From NCBI GenBank assembly GCA_002725285.1, contig PBRC01000046.1:1-36253 (forward strand): 36,253 nt of DNA, in the 5' to 3' direction. Under the pieces are notes generated by a model. That model made no database searches, had not been told where the DNA came from, and saw only the letters and a list, made by a program, of their open reading frames with translations. The DNA comes from Gammaproteobacteria bacterium (GTDB taxonomy: Bacteria > Pseudomonadota > Gammaproteobacteria > Pseudomonadales > Azotimanducaceae). This document shows positions 24,283 through 32,146 of the stretch, piece after piece; positions within the stretch are counted from its first letter, which is position 1; each line of letters starts with the position of its first letter. A program made the position numbers and the translations under genes.

Positions 24283-25413
24283 GTGAAGATAGTTGAGCTC
24301 AAAACAATAGTCATTGAAAACATTAAGCCCTACCGGGGTGGCACCAAATGGTTGTTTATTCAACTGGTGACGGACCAGGGAATTGTTGGTCTCGGTGAGA
24401 GACCAACGGCACATGCTACAAACCTTGCGCCTCAGATAACACTGTTCCATGAACTTGCCGAGGCCTTCTTGATTGGTGAGAATCCATTCAATATCGAAAA
24501 GTTGTGGCAGAAGATATACGCATCACGTCACGATTTCAGGCACCCATCGTTATTTTATACCCCAGCATTGTCTGCCATCGAGATTGCCTGCTGGGACATC
24601 ATAGGCAAAGCGACGAATCAACCGATATACAATCTTCTGGGCGGGAAATATCACGAAAAATTACGTGCTTATGCGTATATGCCTGCTGAAGGTGTCTGGG
24701 AGAATCCGGCCAGAGCTGGTGAAATTGCTGAAAAGCTGGTTGAAGAAGGCAATACGGCGTGCAAGCTGGATCCCTTCATGCCCTTGTTTCCGCTACCGCG
24801 TGATATTCCCCTTAAAACACTAAATCATGCTGCGAAGATATTTCGTGCTATTCGGGATGCTGTCGGTGATGAACTAGAGATTGGCATCGGTACTCATGGT
24901 CAGTTCAGTACTGCGGGTGCGATTCGTGTCGCAAGGATATTCGAAGAATTTAATCCTTTTTGGTTTGAAGAACCGGTTCCACCAGAAAATATTAATGAGA
25001 TGGCTCGTGTGGCTAAACAAACCAGTATTCCCATCGCCTCAGGTGAGCGCCTGGTTACCAAGTATGAGTTTACTGAGCTGCTCGAAAAACAAGCAGCGCA
25101 GATTATTCAGCTGGACGTCGCCCAGTGCGGTGGGATACTGGAGTCAAAGAAGATCGCTGCAATTGCAGATGCACACTTTGCTATGATTGCACCGCACATG
25201 TATGTCGGGCCGATTGCTGCAGCTGCTGCCGTACAACTCGATACCTGTTCATCGAATTTCCTGATTCAGGAATACAATGTAAATGACCTGCACAGTGAGA
25301 TATTTGTTGAACCTATCCGGTTTGAAAACGGATTTATCACACCGCCGAGTGCGCCAGGACTTGGCGTTGAGCTCGATGATGAAGTGGTCAGACGGTATCA
25401 GGTTGATGTTTAA
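24283..25413 (+). CDS. Mandelate racemase / muconate lactonizing (enolase superfamily) enzyme with an altered metal site (376 aa)
   Basis: These enzymes abstract a proton alpha to a carboxylate and use three acidic metal ligands. The capping domain, a (beta/alpha)7-beta barrel and typical length are all present. Visible residues: Lys161 (TACKLDP), Glu229/Glu230 (WFEEPVPPEN), Glu255 (SGERLVT) and His305 (APHMYVGP). At the first ligand, where sugar-acid dehydratases have Asp-x-His (DFHG), this has Gly203-Thr-His205 (GIGTHGQF), so one metal ligand is Gly, with the His kept. I have a recollection of related sequences with GTHGQ, so it may be a real subgroup. The start is GTG with CAGGAG at 24271-24276. 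Dehydratase or cycloisomerase activity is inferred. Confidence 0.88.
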   Translation: MKIVELKTIVIENIKPYRGGTKWLFIQLVTDQGIVGLGERPTAHATNLAPQITLFHELAEAFLIGENPFNIEKLWQKIYASRHDFRHPSLFYTPALSAIEIACWDIIGKATNQPIYNLLGGKYHEKLRAYAYMPAEGVWENPARAGEIAEKLVEEGNTACKLDPFMPLFPLPRDIPLKTLNHAAKIFRAIRDAVGDELEIGIGTHGQFSTAGAIRVARIFEEFNPFWFEEPVPPENINEMARVAKQTSIPIASGERLVTKYEFTELLEKQAAQIIQLDVAQCGGILESKKIAAIADAHFAMIAPHMYVGPIAAAAAVQLDTCSSNFLIQEYNVNDLHSEIFVEPIRFENGFITPPSAPGLGVELDDEVVRRYQVDV

Positions 25414-25448
25414 ACCAGCTATGATGACCCCAAAATTGGAGTGAGCCA

Positions 25449-26471
25449 TTGCTCAGCACGCTGATACCTGTCGTTGTCGCCCTTACTGCCATTCTTCTGC
25501 TTTGGTACCTGGCAGAGCGAGCCAGTCGCAGAACTCGAGCCATGCCTGCGGGTCTTGATGAGTCGATTACCCTGCCCCATGAAGAGGAGTTCGAGCTTTA
25601 TCACAATGCACTTTCACTTTGTTCAAAAAAGTGTCGGGTTTGTCTGGATGAGTTGGGTATCAAATACAAGAGTCATCATATTGACCTGATTGAAACCGGC
25701 TCGTATGAGAATATCAGTAGGCATTTTCTGAAAATCAACCCGGGGGCCACCGTCCCCGTACTGTTACATAATGGACATCCCGTCTATGAATCCCATGAAC
25801 AGATCCGTTATGCCGCCGTACAAGCTCGTACTGGCGTAAAACTGATTCCCGATGATCCTGAGAAAGCAAAAGAAATGCAGCAATGGATCGATAATTCTTC
25901 AATTGTCGGTGATGATCCAATTGCGCGAATGGCGGAGAGTGCTGGCAATTGTATACCTGGATTAACGTTGCCTCTTTTCTCGGCCATGCTGGAGGAAATC
26001 GCAGTGTATAAAATTGTTGAAGGATTGCTCTTCCATCGCCTAAAAATTCGCCCTCTGTTATTCCTGGCCATGAAGTTCAGGGGACTGGCAGGCGTAAAAA
26101 GCGGTCCACCAAACAGGATCATCCATAAGAGTCAGATTCAATTATATTCTTTTTTTAACCAACTTGAGTCTCAATTGGCAAACAGCGGTGGTCCCAATAT
26201 TCTGGGGAGTTTTTTCTCCTTAGCCGATGTGAGTTGGATGGTTATTTTTCATCGCCTGCGGGAGGCAGACTGGCTCAAAATTCTATTGACAGAGAAATAC
26301 CCGTTGATTAATAAATATTGGCGGGAACTGCAAACCAGAGACAGTTATCAGTCTGGCATACTTGATTATTCACATCCGAGTGTTGAAAAAGGCACGGCGC
26401 GTATTCAAACCATGAAAGATTCCGATCCGGATTTTACACAGGCGATTAGTGCCATCGGCGCCTCACATTAA
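25449..26471 (+). CDS. Membrane-anchored glutathione S-transferase family protein (340 aa)
   Basis: The N-terminal 21 residues are a hydrophobic anchor (LIPVVVALTAILLLWYLAE), followed by a basic stretch and then a GST. The thioredoxin-like domain covers about residues 47-125, with SLCSKKCRVCL (C58, C62, C65), the cis-Pro of VPVL (P103) and the glutathione-binding YESHEQI (about 113-119). An alpha-helical GST C-domain follows to about residue 300 (FFSLADVSWMV). The start is a TTG at 25449 with GGAG at 25438-25441; no in-frame ATG precedes the anchor. Anchored GSTs are unusual in bacteria; glutathione-dependent isomerisation or detoxification of a lipophilic intermediate is possible. It sits 35 bp after the enolase-superfamily gene. 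Confidence 0.82.
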   Translation: MLSTLIPVVVALTAILLLWYLAERASRRTRAMPAGLDESITLPHEEEFELYHNALSLCSKKCRVCLDELGIKYKSHHIDLIETGSYENISRHFLKINPGATVPVLLHNGHPVYESHEQIRYAAVQARTGVKLIPDDPEKAKEMQQWIDNSSIVGDDPIARMAESAGNCIPGLTLPLFSAMLEEIAVYKIVEGLLFHRLKIRPLLFLAMKFRGLAGVKSGPPNRIIHKSQIQLYSFFNQLESQLANSGGPNILGSFFSLADVSWMVIFHRLREADWLKILLTEKYPLINKYWRELQTRDSYQSGILDYSHPSVEKGTARIQTMKDSDPDFTQAISAIGASH

Positions 26472-26536
26472 ATGCGCAAGATTAAATGCGCAAGTACGAT
26501 AGCAAGTACAGTAAATAGCTCATAGAGAGGGTGAAA

Positions 26537-27718
26537 ATGACAGAGATGACAAGGGAAGAACTGGTTGCAAAGGCTCGTGCACTCGCACCGGGAATCGCCG
26601 AACGAGCGCAGCAGTGTGAAAATCTTCGTCGAGTCCCCGATGAGACTATCGAGGAGTTTAAGCGCGAGGGACTCTTTCGGGTATTCGTACCCACCGAGTA
26701 CGATGGCTATTCCATGGAACTCAAGACAGTCATTGAAACTTCTCGAGAGATCGGGCGTGTCTGCGGAAATAGTGCCTGGTGTCTGGCGATCTGCACACTC
26801 CACAGCCATATCGTAACTGGCTTTCCAGAGGCTGGTGTGAAGAAGGTTTTCGCCAACGGCCCCGATGCTGTGATCTGTGGTGTCTTCATGCCTGGCGGGG
26901 TTGCTACCAGGGTCGACGGGGCATATAGCCTCAAGGGGAGCTGGGATTTTGCCAGCAACAGCGATCATGCCGATTACGCGGTCCTGGCTGCTTTCATTGC
27001 GGATAAACCGGGCGGAGAAACAACCGGTATGGGCAGCTTTCTTATCAAACGGTCAGACTTTTCGCTCGAAGATAACTGGTATGTTTCCGGGCTCGCGGGA
27101 ACGGGCAGCAAGCGTGTTCTGGTTGATGACGTGATAGTCGATCCAGACCTGATGATGCCAACGGTGCTGGATATGGCCGTGACGGGTGATCGCGACACGA
27201 CAGCAAGAGGTCGATTGGCTGATGGCGTTCCGGGATCGTCGATCGCGACGCTGGGTCTGGTGGGTGTTGGTCTGGGTATCGCAACGGGTGCGCTGGAGCG
27301 CTTCAGGGAACGGCTAACAGGTAAATTGAGAGTGGCTACCGAGAAGACGGGGGAACAGCAGATTGGCGCTCAGTTACGCTACGCAGAATCTGCGGCTCAG
27401 GTCGACGCCGCTGAACTGATGGTGATGCGAGATCTGGAGCAGATGATGGATGATGCAACGTCAGGCAGAGTAGCCACGATAGAGCAACGGGGACGCTATC
27501 GACGGGATGCGGCCTGGTGCATCAGAACCTGTACCGAAGCAGTAGCCAGACTCGCCCCGGCGGCCGGTGGACACGCGATATTCCTGGACGATCCTATGCA
27601 ACGTGCGCTTCGCGACAGTCAGGCTCTGGCCTCTCATGTGGTGGCTGACTGGGATACGGCAGGTGAATCCTATTCGCGTGCGATGCTGGGATTACCGAAG
27701 GTAGATCCACTTTGTTGA
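26537..27718 (+). CDS. Flavin-dependent monooxygenase of the HsaA type (acyl-CoA dehydrogenase fold, 393 aa)
   Basis: Group D flavin hydroxylases share the acyl-CoA dehydrogenase fold and hydroxylate phenols with reduced flavin from a partner reductase; HsaA acts in steroid ring degradation. Resemblances to HsaA: ENLRRVPDETIEEF near the N-terminus, VCGNSAWCL, GSWDFASNSDHADY (about 134-147, His144), MGSFLIKRSDF and WYVSGLAGTGS. The catalytic Glu of true acyl-CoA dehydrogenases is not apparent. I chose the ATG at 26537 because AGAGGG (26525-26530) is correctly spaced; a GTG two codons earlier is too close to it. No flavin reductase gene is seen in the window, so reduced flavin must come from elsewhere. 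Confidence 0.85.
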   Translation: MTEMTREELVAKARALAPGIAERAQQCENLRRVPDETIEEFKREGLFRVFVPTEYDGYSMELKTVIETSREIGRVCGNSAWCLAICTLHSHIVTGFPEAGVKKVFANGPDAVICGVFMPGGVATRVDGAYSLKGSWDFASNSDHADYAVLAAFIADKPGGETTGMGSFLIKRSDFSLEDNWYVSGLAGTGSKRVLVDDVIVDPDLMMPTVLDMAVTGDRDTTARGRLADGVPGSSIATLGLVGVGLGIATGALERFRERLTGKLRVATEKTGEQQIGAQLRYAESAAQVDAAELMVMRDLEQMMDDATSGRVATIEQRGRYRRDAAWCIRTCTEAVARLAPAAGGHAIFLDDPMQRALRDSQALASHVVADWDTAGESYSRAMLGLPKVDPLC

Positions 27719-27840
27719 ATGACCGGGTAGCTGATCCTTGCTTGTTAATGACCCTGGCCAATCCATACTTGTTGGTCAGTCATTGTCAGTATCGGTAAAT
27801 ACTAAGAGTCTGCCCTTTGATTGCACTTGTGCATAAGATT
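27719..27840. other. Convergent intergenic region with imperfect direct repeats
   Basis: Between two convergent stops lie two related 19-bp segments, GATCCTTGCTTGTTAATGA (27733-27751) and AATCCATACTTGTTGGTCA (27760-27778), 13 of 19 bases alike. CTGGCCAA and TTGGTCAG can pair around a 10-nt loop, but no T tract follows, so I do not call a terminator. Confidence 0.4.
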
Positions 27841-28404
27841 TTATTCACTCCACCTGTTGGACAGGCGTTGTGCCCACTCATCCGTCCAGGCCCCCATCGA
27901 CTTAAAATCCGGTGTCGACTTATATGATTCCTCGGTTTGCGCCAGTATTTCATCGTCAGAAAGCGACAGATCGAGGGGATCAACGACCGGTTGGCGGACA
28001 TGCCATGGCGTGTCAACAAAACACTCAATATTGTTTCCTTCCGGGTCAGGAAAATATATGGACCAGCCGCGACCGTGTGAAATTGGCATAAATTGAGTAA
28101 CACCGGCGTCCTCTGCCGCAGCCTTCATTTCTCGCAGCTCAGCAAGATTGTTTACATGAAAGGAAATCTGATTGAGTATACCGCCTTCAATCCCTCCATC
28201 CTGGCGACCCTCGACAAGAGCAATCTGATGATGCTCACTGAGATCTGAGCTAAGAAATACAATCTGCGGTTCACCGGGCAGCGGCAACTGGCCACGATCT
28301 GTGACTTCCAGGCTGAGTATTTTGGTGTAGAAATCCTCCATAACCTTCATATCGTGAACATGCAAACCAATATGGCTAAAGTGAATACGTGGTATCTCGC
28401 TCAT
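27841..28404 (-). CDS. VOC-superfamily extradiol dioxygenase-like protein (187 aa)
   Basis: I chose the ATG at 28404, which has AAAGGAG about 8 nt upstream; a GTG three codons earlier is too near that site. The N-terminal module has HFSHIGLHVHDMKVMEDFY (metal His at H11), the middle SEHHQIAL, and the second strand set ends GNNIECFVD with the likely metal Glu. A charged tail of about 45 residues (PLDLSLSDDEILAQTEE onward) follows the fold, as in some catechol-dioxygenase-like proteins. It could open a ring hydroxylated by the convergent HsaA-like enzyme, but single-module VOC proteins have many activities. A good promoter lies 44 bp upstream of the start. Confidence 0.83.
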   Translation of the reverse strand: MSEIPRIHFSHIGLHVHDMKVMEDFYTKILSLEVTDRGQLPLPGEPQIVFLSSDLSEHHQIALVEGRQDGGIEGGILNQISFHVNNLAELREMKAAAEDAGVTQFMPISHGRGWSIYFPDPEGNNIECFVDTPWHVRQPVVDPLDLSLSDDEILAQTEESYKSTPDFKSMGAWTDEWAQRLSNRWSE

Positions 28405-28447
28405 GGGCCTCACTCCTTTCTCTTTCCATCGGGGTTAGTCGAACATC

Positions 28448-28477
28448 ATCATAACGATGCTGACGACCTGTTCGCAA
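28448..28477 (-). promoter_or_regulatory. Sigma-70 promoter candidate for the minus-strand VOC gene
   Basis: On the minus strand, TTGCGA (28477-28472, 4/6) and TATGAT (28453-28448, 5/6) are separated by 18 bp. The predicted start near 28441 gives a leader of about 37 nt to the ATG at 28404. Confidence 0.5.
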
Positions 28478-28560
28478 TTAAAAAGGTTTCATCCAGGAAG
28501 GGCAAGAGCCCCCAGGATACGCCCAGTGGTAACTGGCGACAGCCTGATTACATAACACAA

Positions 28561-28581
28561 GTGATAAGTCTTACAGGTCAC
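28561..28581. promoter_or_regulatory. Imperfect dyad, possible operator upstream of the SDR gene
   Basis: A 21-bp segment has symmetric arms GTGA-N3-GT ... AC-N3-TCAC around a 3-bp centre. It lies in the 255-bp divergent region, about 80 bp before the SDR start, where a regulator could affect both directions. The spacing does not fit CRP. The binding protein is unknown. Confidence 0.3.
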
Positions 28582-28659
28582 TTTTATTTAACAGGAATTG
28601 CTATCTGGGCCAGCCAGTGATCCAATCCCTTTAATCAACAATGAACCAGGATGTATGAA

Positions 28660-29439
28660 ATGACACCAAAAACCGTTCTTGTAACCGGGGGCGCCAGAGG
28701 CATAGGTAAGGGCATCGCAAGGGCGTTTTTAGAGGCCAATCACAGGGTCATGATTGCAGACCTGGGTGATGATACCGAATGGAATTATAATCTTGCTTCA
28801 AGCAGCACGATGAAAGAGACCGTGGATGAACTCAAAGAATTTGGTGAAATAGCCTGCGTCCCTCTCGATGTAACCGACAGATCATCATGCGAAAACGCCG
28901 TTGCAGTAACTTGTGACACCTTTGACGGGCTGGATATTCTGGCCAACAACGCTGGCGTGGTTGCGAGCGGCCCAATAGAGGATTTTGCCGGATCCGACTG
29001 GGACCGTGTTTTCGATGTTAATGTCAAAGGCATATACCACATGATCTCAGCAGCACTGCCATCGTTAAAGACATCAACAGACGCCGCAATTGTCAATACG
29101 GCATCAATTGCGGGTAAGAAAGGCAGTGCAAACCTGTCGGTCTATTGTGCGTCAAAATTTGCTGTGATTGGCTTGACCCAGTCTCTGGCCCTCGAGTTTG
29201 CTCCATCCGGTATCAGGGTGAACGCTCTTTGTCCTGGCATAGTTGGCACTGCAATGTGGCTGGATCATCTGATGGCGAACCAGGGTGAGTCTGCGTTCGA
29301 GCAGCGCATGCAGCAGATGATCCCACTCAGCCGTCCTCAAACTGAGATGGACATGGGAGAAGCGGCTCTGTATCTGGCTACGGCAGCCAACGTCACGGGC
29401 GTTTCACTCTCCGTGGCAGGTGGATTGGAGATGAATTAG
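28660..29439 (+). CDS. Short-chain dehydrogenase/reductase, NAD-type (259 aa)
   Basis: Classical SDR. The nucleotide motif TGGARGIG spans residues 9-16, with an acidic residue at the end of the second strand (D34), which favours NAD over NADP. NNAG is at 96-99, the catalytic Ser149, Tyr162 and Lys166 are in place (NTASIAG, YCASK), and the PG motif after strand six is present. The ATG at 28660 is preferred over one three codons upstream because AGGA (28648-28651) is correctly spaced only for it. It probably oxidises a hydroxyacyl-CoA or cyclic alcohol intermediate. The neighbouring genes on both sides run on the opposite strand, so it is monocistronic. Confidence 0.92.
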   Translation: MTPKTVLVTGGARGIGKGIARAFLEANHRVMIADLGDDTEWNYNLASSSTMKETVDELKEFGEIACVPLDVTDRSSCENAVAVTCDTFDGLDILANNAGVVASGPIEDFAGSDWDRVFDVNVKGIYHMISAALPSLKTSTDAAIVNTASIAGKKGSANLSVYCASKFAVIGLTQSLALEFAPSGIRVNALCPGIVGTAMWLDHLMANQGESAFEQRMQQMIPLSRPQTEMDMGEAALYLATAANVTGVSLSVAGGLEMN

Positions 29440-29516
29440 GGTGAATTAACTACTGGCAAAATAGAATGCCGCACCAGATATTATCTGTTAGGTGTGCTTT
29501 AGCAGTTCGTGACCTG

Positions 29517-30317
29517 TTATTCCCCGGAAAATTTGGGTTCTCGTTTCTCATTGAAGGCGGAGACGGCTTCTTTGAAATCCTCACGACCATAAACATAATC
29601 CTGAGCGAAATTTTCAAAATGTCTGGCAGCATAGATGTCGCTTCCAACGCCCAGGTATCCAAGTCGCTTGGTGAGCATCAATGCCGTAGGTGCGTTTTTG
29701 GCAATCTCTGCGGCAAGATCATTGGCCGCCTCCATCAATTCAGCAGCAGGGACCACTTTGTTGACCAGACCGATCTCCAGAGCTTCGTCGGATTCGATAA
29801 AGCGGCTGGTAAACCACAGCTCGAACGCCTTTCCCAGACCAATCAACCTTGGTAGGTAGTAGGTGGAGAATGCCTCGGGGGTCTGTCCCAGTGAGGTGAA
29901 CGGAAGCCTGATCCTGGCCGTATCTGCCATGATTCGAATATCGCACTGCAAGGTGTAGTTGAATCCCACTCCGATCGCAAAACCGTTGATTGCTGCGATC
30001 AGGGGTTGGCGGACGCTTGTCAGATCTGTATTTCCTGCGGGATAGCGAGGCAACTTGTGAGTGATATTGGACTGGCCGCTGGCGTGACTGTCCACTTCAG
30101 CCTGAAAACGCTGCTTGAAATCGGCACCCGCTGAGAAGGCCCGACCATTCCCGGTCAGAATACCGACTCGAATCTCATCATCGTTGCTGACATCCGCTGC
30201 AGCCTCTGCCAGTTCCTGATACATCTGCGGGTTAAAGGAATTGAGTTTCTCAGGGCGATCGAGCGTGATGGTGGCAATCTGTTCTTTTTTCTCCAACTGG
30301 ATAAATTCGTAAGACAT
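29517..30317 (-). CDS. Crotonase-fold enoyl-CoA isomerase-like protein (ECI2 type, 266 aa)
   Basis: The oxyanion segment GRAFSAGADFKQRF (about 58-71) and CoA-site GFAIGVGFNYTLQCDI (from 112) identify a crotonase. Both hydratase Glu are lost: N120 and F140 occupy the rat E144 and E164 positions. Instead the sequence LPFTSLGQTPEAFSTYYLP keeps a Glu (E148) in the place used by delta3,delta2-enoyl-CoA isomerases such as human ECI2. Double-bond migration is therefore more likely than hydration. The ATG has AGGAA about 5 nt upstream. A palindrome and a -10 box lie directly in front, suggesting repressor control. Confidence 0.88.
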   Translation of the reverse strand: MSYEFIQLEKKEQIATITLDRPEKLNSFNPQMYQELAEAAADVSNDDEIRVGILTGNGRAFSAGADFKQRFQAEVDSHASGQSNITHKLPRYPAGNTDLTSVRQPLIAAINGFAIGVGFNYTLQCDIRIMADTARIRLPFTSLGQTPEAFSTYYLPRLIGLGKAFELWFTSRFIESDEALEIGLVNKVVPAAELMEAANDLAAEIAKNAPTALMLTKRLGYLGVGSDIYAARHFENFAQDYVYGREDFKEAVSAFNEKREPKFSGE

Positions 30318-30341
30318 GGGTATTCCTTTCTTTTACCATTT

Positions 30342-30367
30342 GGTTACCGATCGGTTACACAAGTATA
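30342..30367 (-). promoter_or_regulatory. Putative repressor operator overlapping the isomerase promoter
   Basis: ACCGATCGGT (30346-30355) is a perfect 10-bp palindrome within a longer GGTTAC-N5-GGTTAC context (30342-30358). On the minus strand a -10 hexamer TATACT (30367-30362, 5/6) stands immediately upstream, so the palindrome covers the expected transcription start of the gene at 30317. The -35 is weak. The site is similar in style to TetR-family operators of acyl-CoA catabolic genes (ACCGAnnnnTCGGT-like); that link is inferred, and no regulator gene is in the window. Confidence 0.45.
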
Positions 30368-30493
30368 AGTCCTTGTTGCTTTGCTTGGATAGAAGAACCA
30401 GGGGGTACCTGGCAATACTCTGAGTCATTGCTGTAATCAAGAAACTGCTGCCATGGTTACCCTCTGGTTAGGGCACAGGAGCTGAGCAGTCCC

Positions 30494-31315
30494 TCAACGA
30501 CCCTTGAAATTGGCATCTCGCCTTTCCCGAAATGCCCGCACTCCCTCGCCGAAGTCCTGTGACATGTCCACGAGCGGGATCGCTGTCTCCGACCACGCCA
30601 TCGCGGCGTCGAATTCCATTGCGGAGGTTCTGTAGGCAAGCACCTTACCTATTTTCTGTGCGATAGGTGGCCCCGCTTCAATTTCAAGCGCATAGTCCAT
30701 GAGTTTCTCTTCAAATTCATCAGGCGTCACAAGGAAGTTGGTCAGGCCTGATTCATGGGCTTCTTCAGCGCTCATGAAGCGGCCGGTCATCATCAGGTCC
30801 ATTGCCTTACGCCAGCCGAGGATTTTCGGGATAGACCAGAATCCACCGAGGTCTGCATAGAGCCCACGCCTGACGTAGGCGACCTGATATCGCGCAGCCG
30901 TTGAGCCTACTGCCAGATCGCAGTGGCAGGCAAGATCAAACCCAGCTCCCACAGCCGGTCCGTTGATGCCTGCAATCACGGGTACTTCCAGTCTCTTGAG
31001 GGCAATGTAGGCTTCAACCTCATTACGCATATTGAGCCGTCGGCCTTCGGGATCAGGATGATCATCAACCGGAGCTGGCGCATCGGGATTTGCACCACCC
31101 GTCATATCCATACCTGCACAAAACCCTCGACCGGCGCCGGTAATCACAACGCAGCGGAGTGAACGATCATTGCGGGCATCAACACAGATGTCACGCATTT
31201 CGTGCAGTAAGGGAAAGGTCAGCGCATTCAGTTTTTCTGGTCGATTCAGCGTGATCCAGAGTATGCCATTCTGGTTACCGCGTCGTTCAGTGAGTATCGG
31301 GTGCTCGTCTGCCAT
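30494..31315 (-). CDS. Crotonase-family protein with PaaG-like active site (273 aa)
   Basis: Crotonase fold with oxyanion segment GRGFCAGMDMTGG (62-74) and GPAVGAGFDLACHCDLAVG (from 119). The rat E144 position is Asp127 and the E164 position is Tyr147, while Asp155 in GLYADLGGFW matches the catalytic Asp of PaaG-type isomerases (PDxGG). Isomerisation or an oxepin-type rearrangement is more likely than hydration. An insert rich in Pro and Asp (about 75-95) extends the loop after the oxyanion hole. The ATG has GAGGT 6 nt upstream. It is divergent from the ABC exporter and 176 bp from the isomerase gene downstream on the same strand. Confidence 0.87.
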   Translation of the reverse strand: MADEHPILTERRGNQNGILWITLNRPEKLNALTFPLLHEMRDICVDARNDRSLRCVVITGAGRGFCAGMDMTGGANPDAPAPVDDHPDPEGRRLNMRNEVEAYIALKRLEVPVIAGINGPAVGAGFDLACHCDLAVGSTAARYQVAYVRRGLYADLGGFWSIPKILGWRKAMDLMMTGRFMSAEEAHESGLTNFLVTPDEFEEKLMDYALEIEAGPPIAQKIGKVLAYRTSAMEFDAAMAWSETAIPLVDMSQDFGEGVRAFRERRDANFKGR

Positions 31316-31444
31316 GGTATTACCTCATCATTTCTAAGGATCTAGGGAGTAGGGAGGATAACGCAGCTGCAGGGTGTACGATAGGAGGGCGATTTTCGTT
31401 TAGCCGGTAGTGAAGTAACATAGCTGGAAATTTGGAAGTAATCA

Positions 31445-32146
31445 GTGGCCAGAAGCGAATATATCCTGCTCGATGATGTACACCGGACCTACCAGGAGGC
31501 AGGGCGAAGCCACGCCGTATTGAAGGGTCTGTCATTAGCAATGAACAGCGGTGAAATCATTGCGCTGCTGGGTCGGAGCGGTTCAGGCAAATCAACCCTG
31601 CTGAATGTAATCAGCGGCATCGACAAACCGGATCAGGGGCAGGTGGTTGTCAATGGGATTGATTTGACGGCGTTATCTGAACGTGAGTTGACACTGTTTC
31701 GTCGCGAGCATATCGGTTTTATCTATCAGTTCTTCAATCTCATCCCGACGCTGACAGCGCGTGAGAATATTGCGCTTGTACTCGAACTGAATGGATACAG
31801 TCCGACTGCCGTCCGGGAAATATCTCAAACCATGCTGGCGGCTGTAGACCTGTCGCAGGCAGCTGATCGATTTCCAGATCGAATGTCTGGAGGTGAGCAA
31901 CAGCGAGTGGCTATCGCAAGGGCGCTTGCTCATTCGCCAGGGCTTGTTCTGGCCGATGAACTGACAGGTACGCTGGATGCTGAGACAGGTCAGCTTGTAT
32001 TGAAATTATTGCAGAAACTTGTTTCCGATCAGGGTGGCACATTGCTGCTCGTGACCCACAGTCTGGCGGTCGCCAAAACTGCTGATCGTGTCCTCACCCT
32101 TGAGGATGGTCAGCTGGCTGAACAGGAGGGATCTTTTGCCTGGTAG
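31445..32146 (+). CDS. ABC exporter ATP-binding protein, LolD/MacB type (233 aa)
   Basis: It powers the FtsX-type permease encoded next, at the inner membrane. Walker A GRSGSGKST is at 43-51, the Q-loop at Gln95 (IYQFFNLIP), signature SGGEQQRVAIARAL from 148, Walker B VLADE to Glu172 and the H-loop His205 (LLVTHS). After Walker B the usual ADEPTGNLD reads ADELTGTLD, a mild departure. The start is GTG at 31445 with GGAAG upstream. Its last 11 bp overlap the start of the permease gene. It is of the class that drives lipoprotein or peptide extraction and not import. The gene is divergent from the crotonase at 30494-31315. Confidence 0.92.
   Translation: MARSEYILLDDVHRTYQEAGRSHAVLKGLSLAMNSGEIIALLGRSGSGKSTLLNVISGIDKPDQGQVVVNGIDLTALSERELTLFRREHIGFIYQFFNLIPTLTARENIALVLELNGYSPTAVREISQTMLAAVDLSQAADRFPDRMSGGEQQRVAIARALAHSPGLVLADELTGTLDAETGQLVLKLLQKLVSDQGGTLLLVTHSLAVAKTADRVLTLEDGQLAEQEGSFAW

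Noticed and set aside
27754-27779. Bidirectional terminator between convergent genes
   Set aside because: The CTGGCCAA/TTGGTCAG stem includes a G-T pair, has a 10-nt loop and no T tract on either strand.
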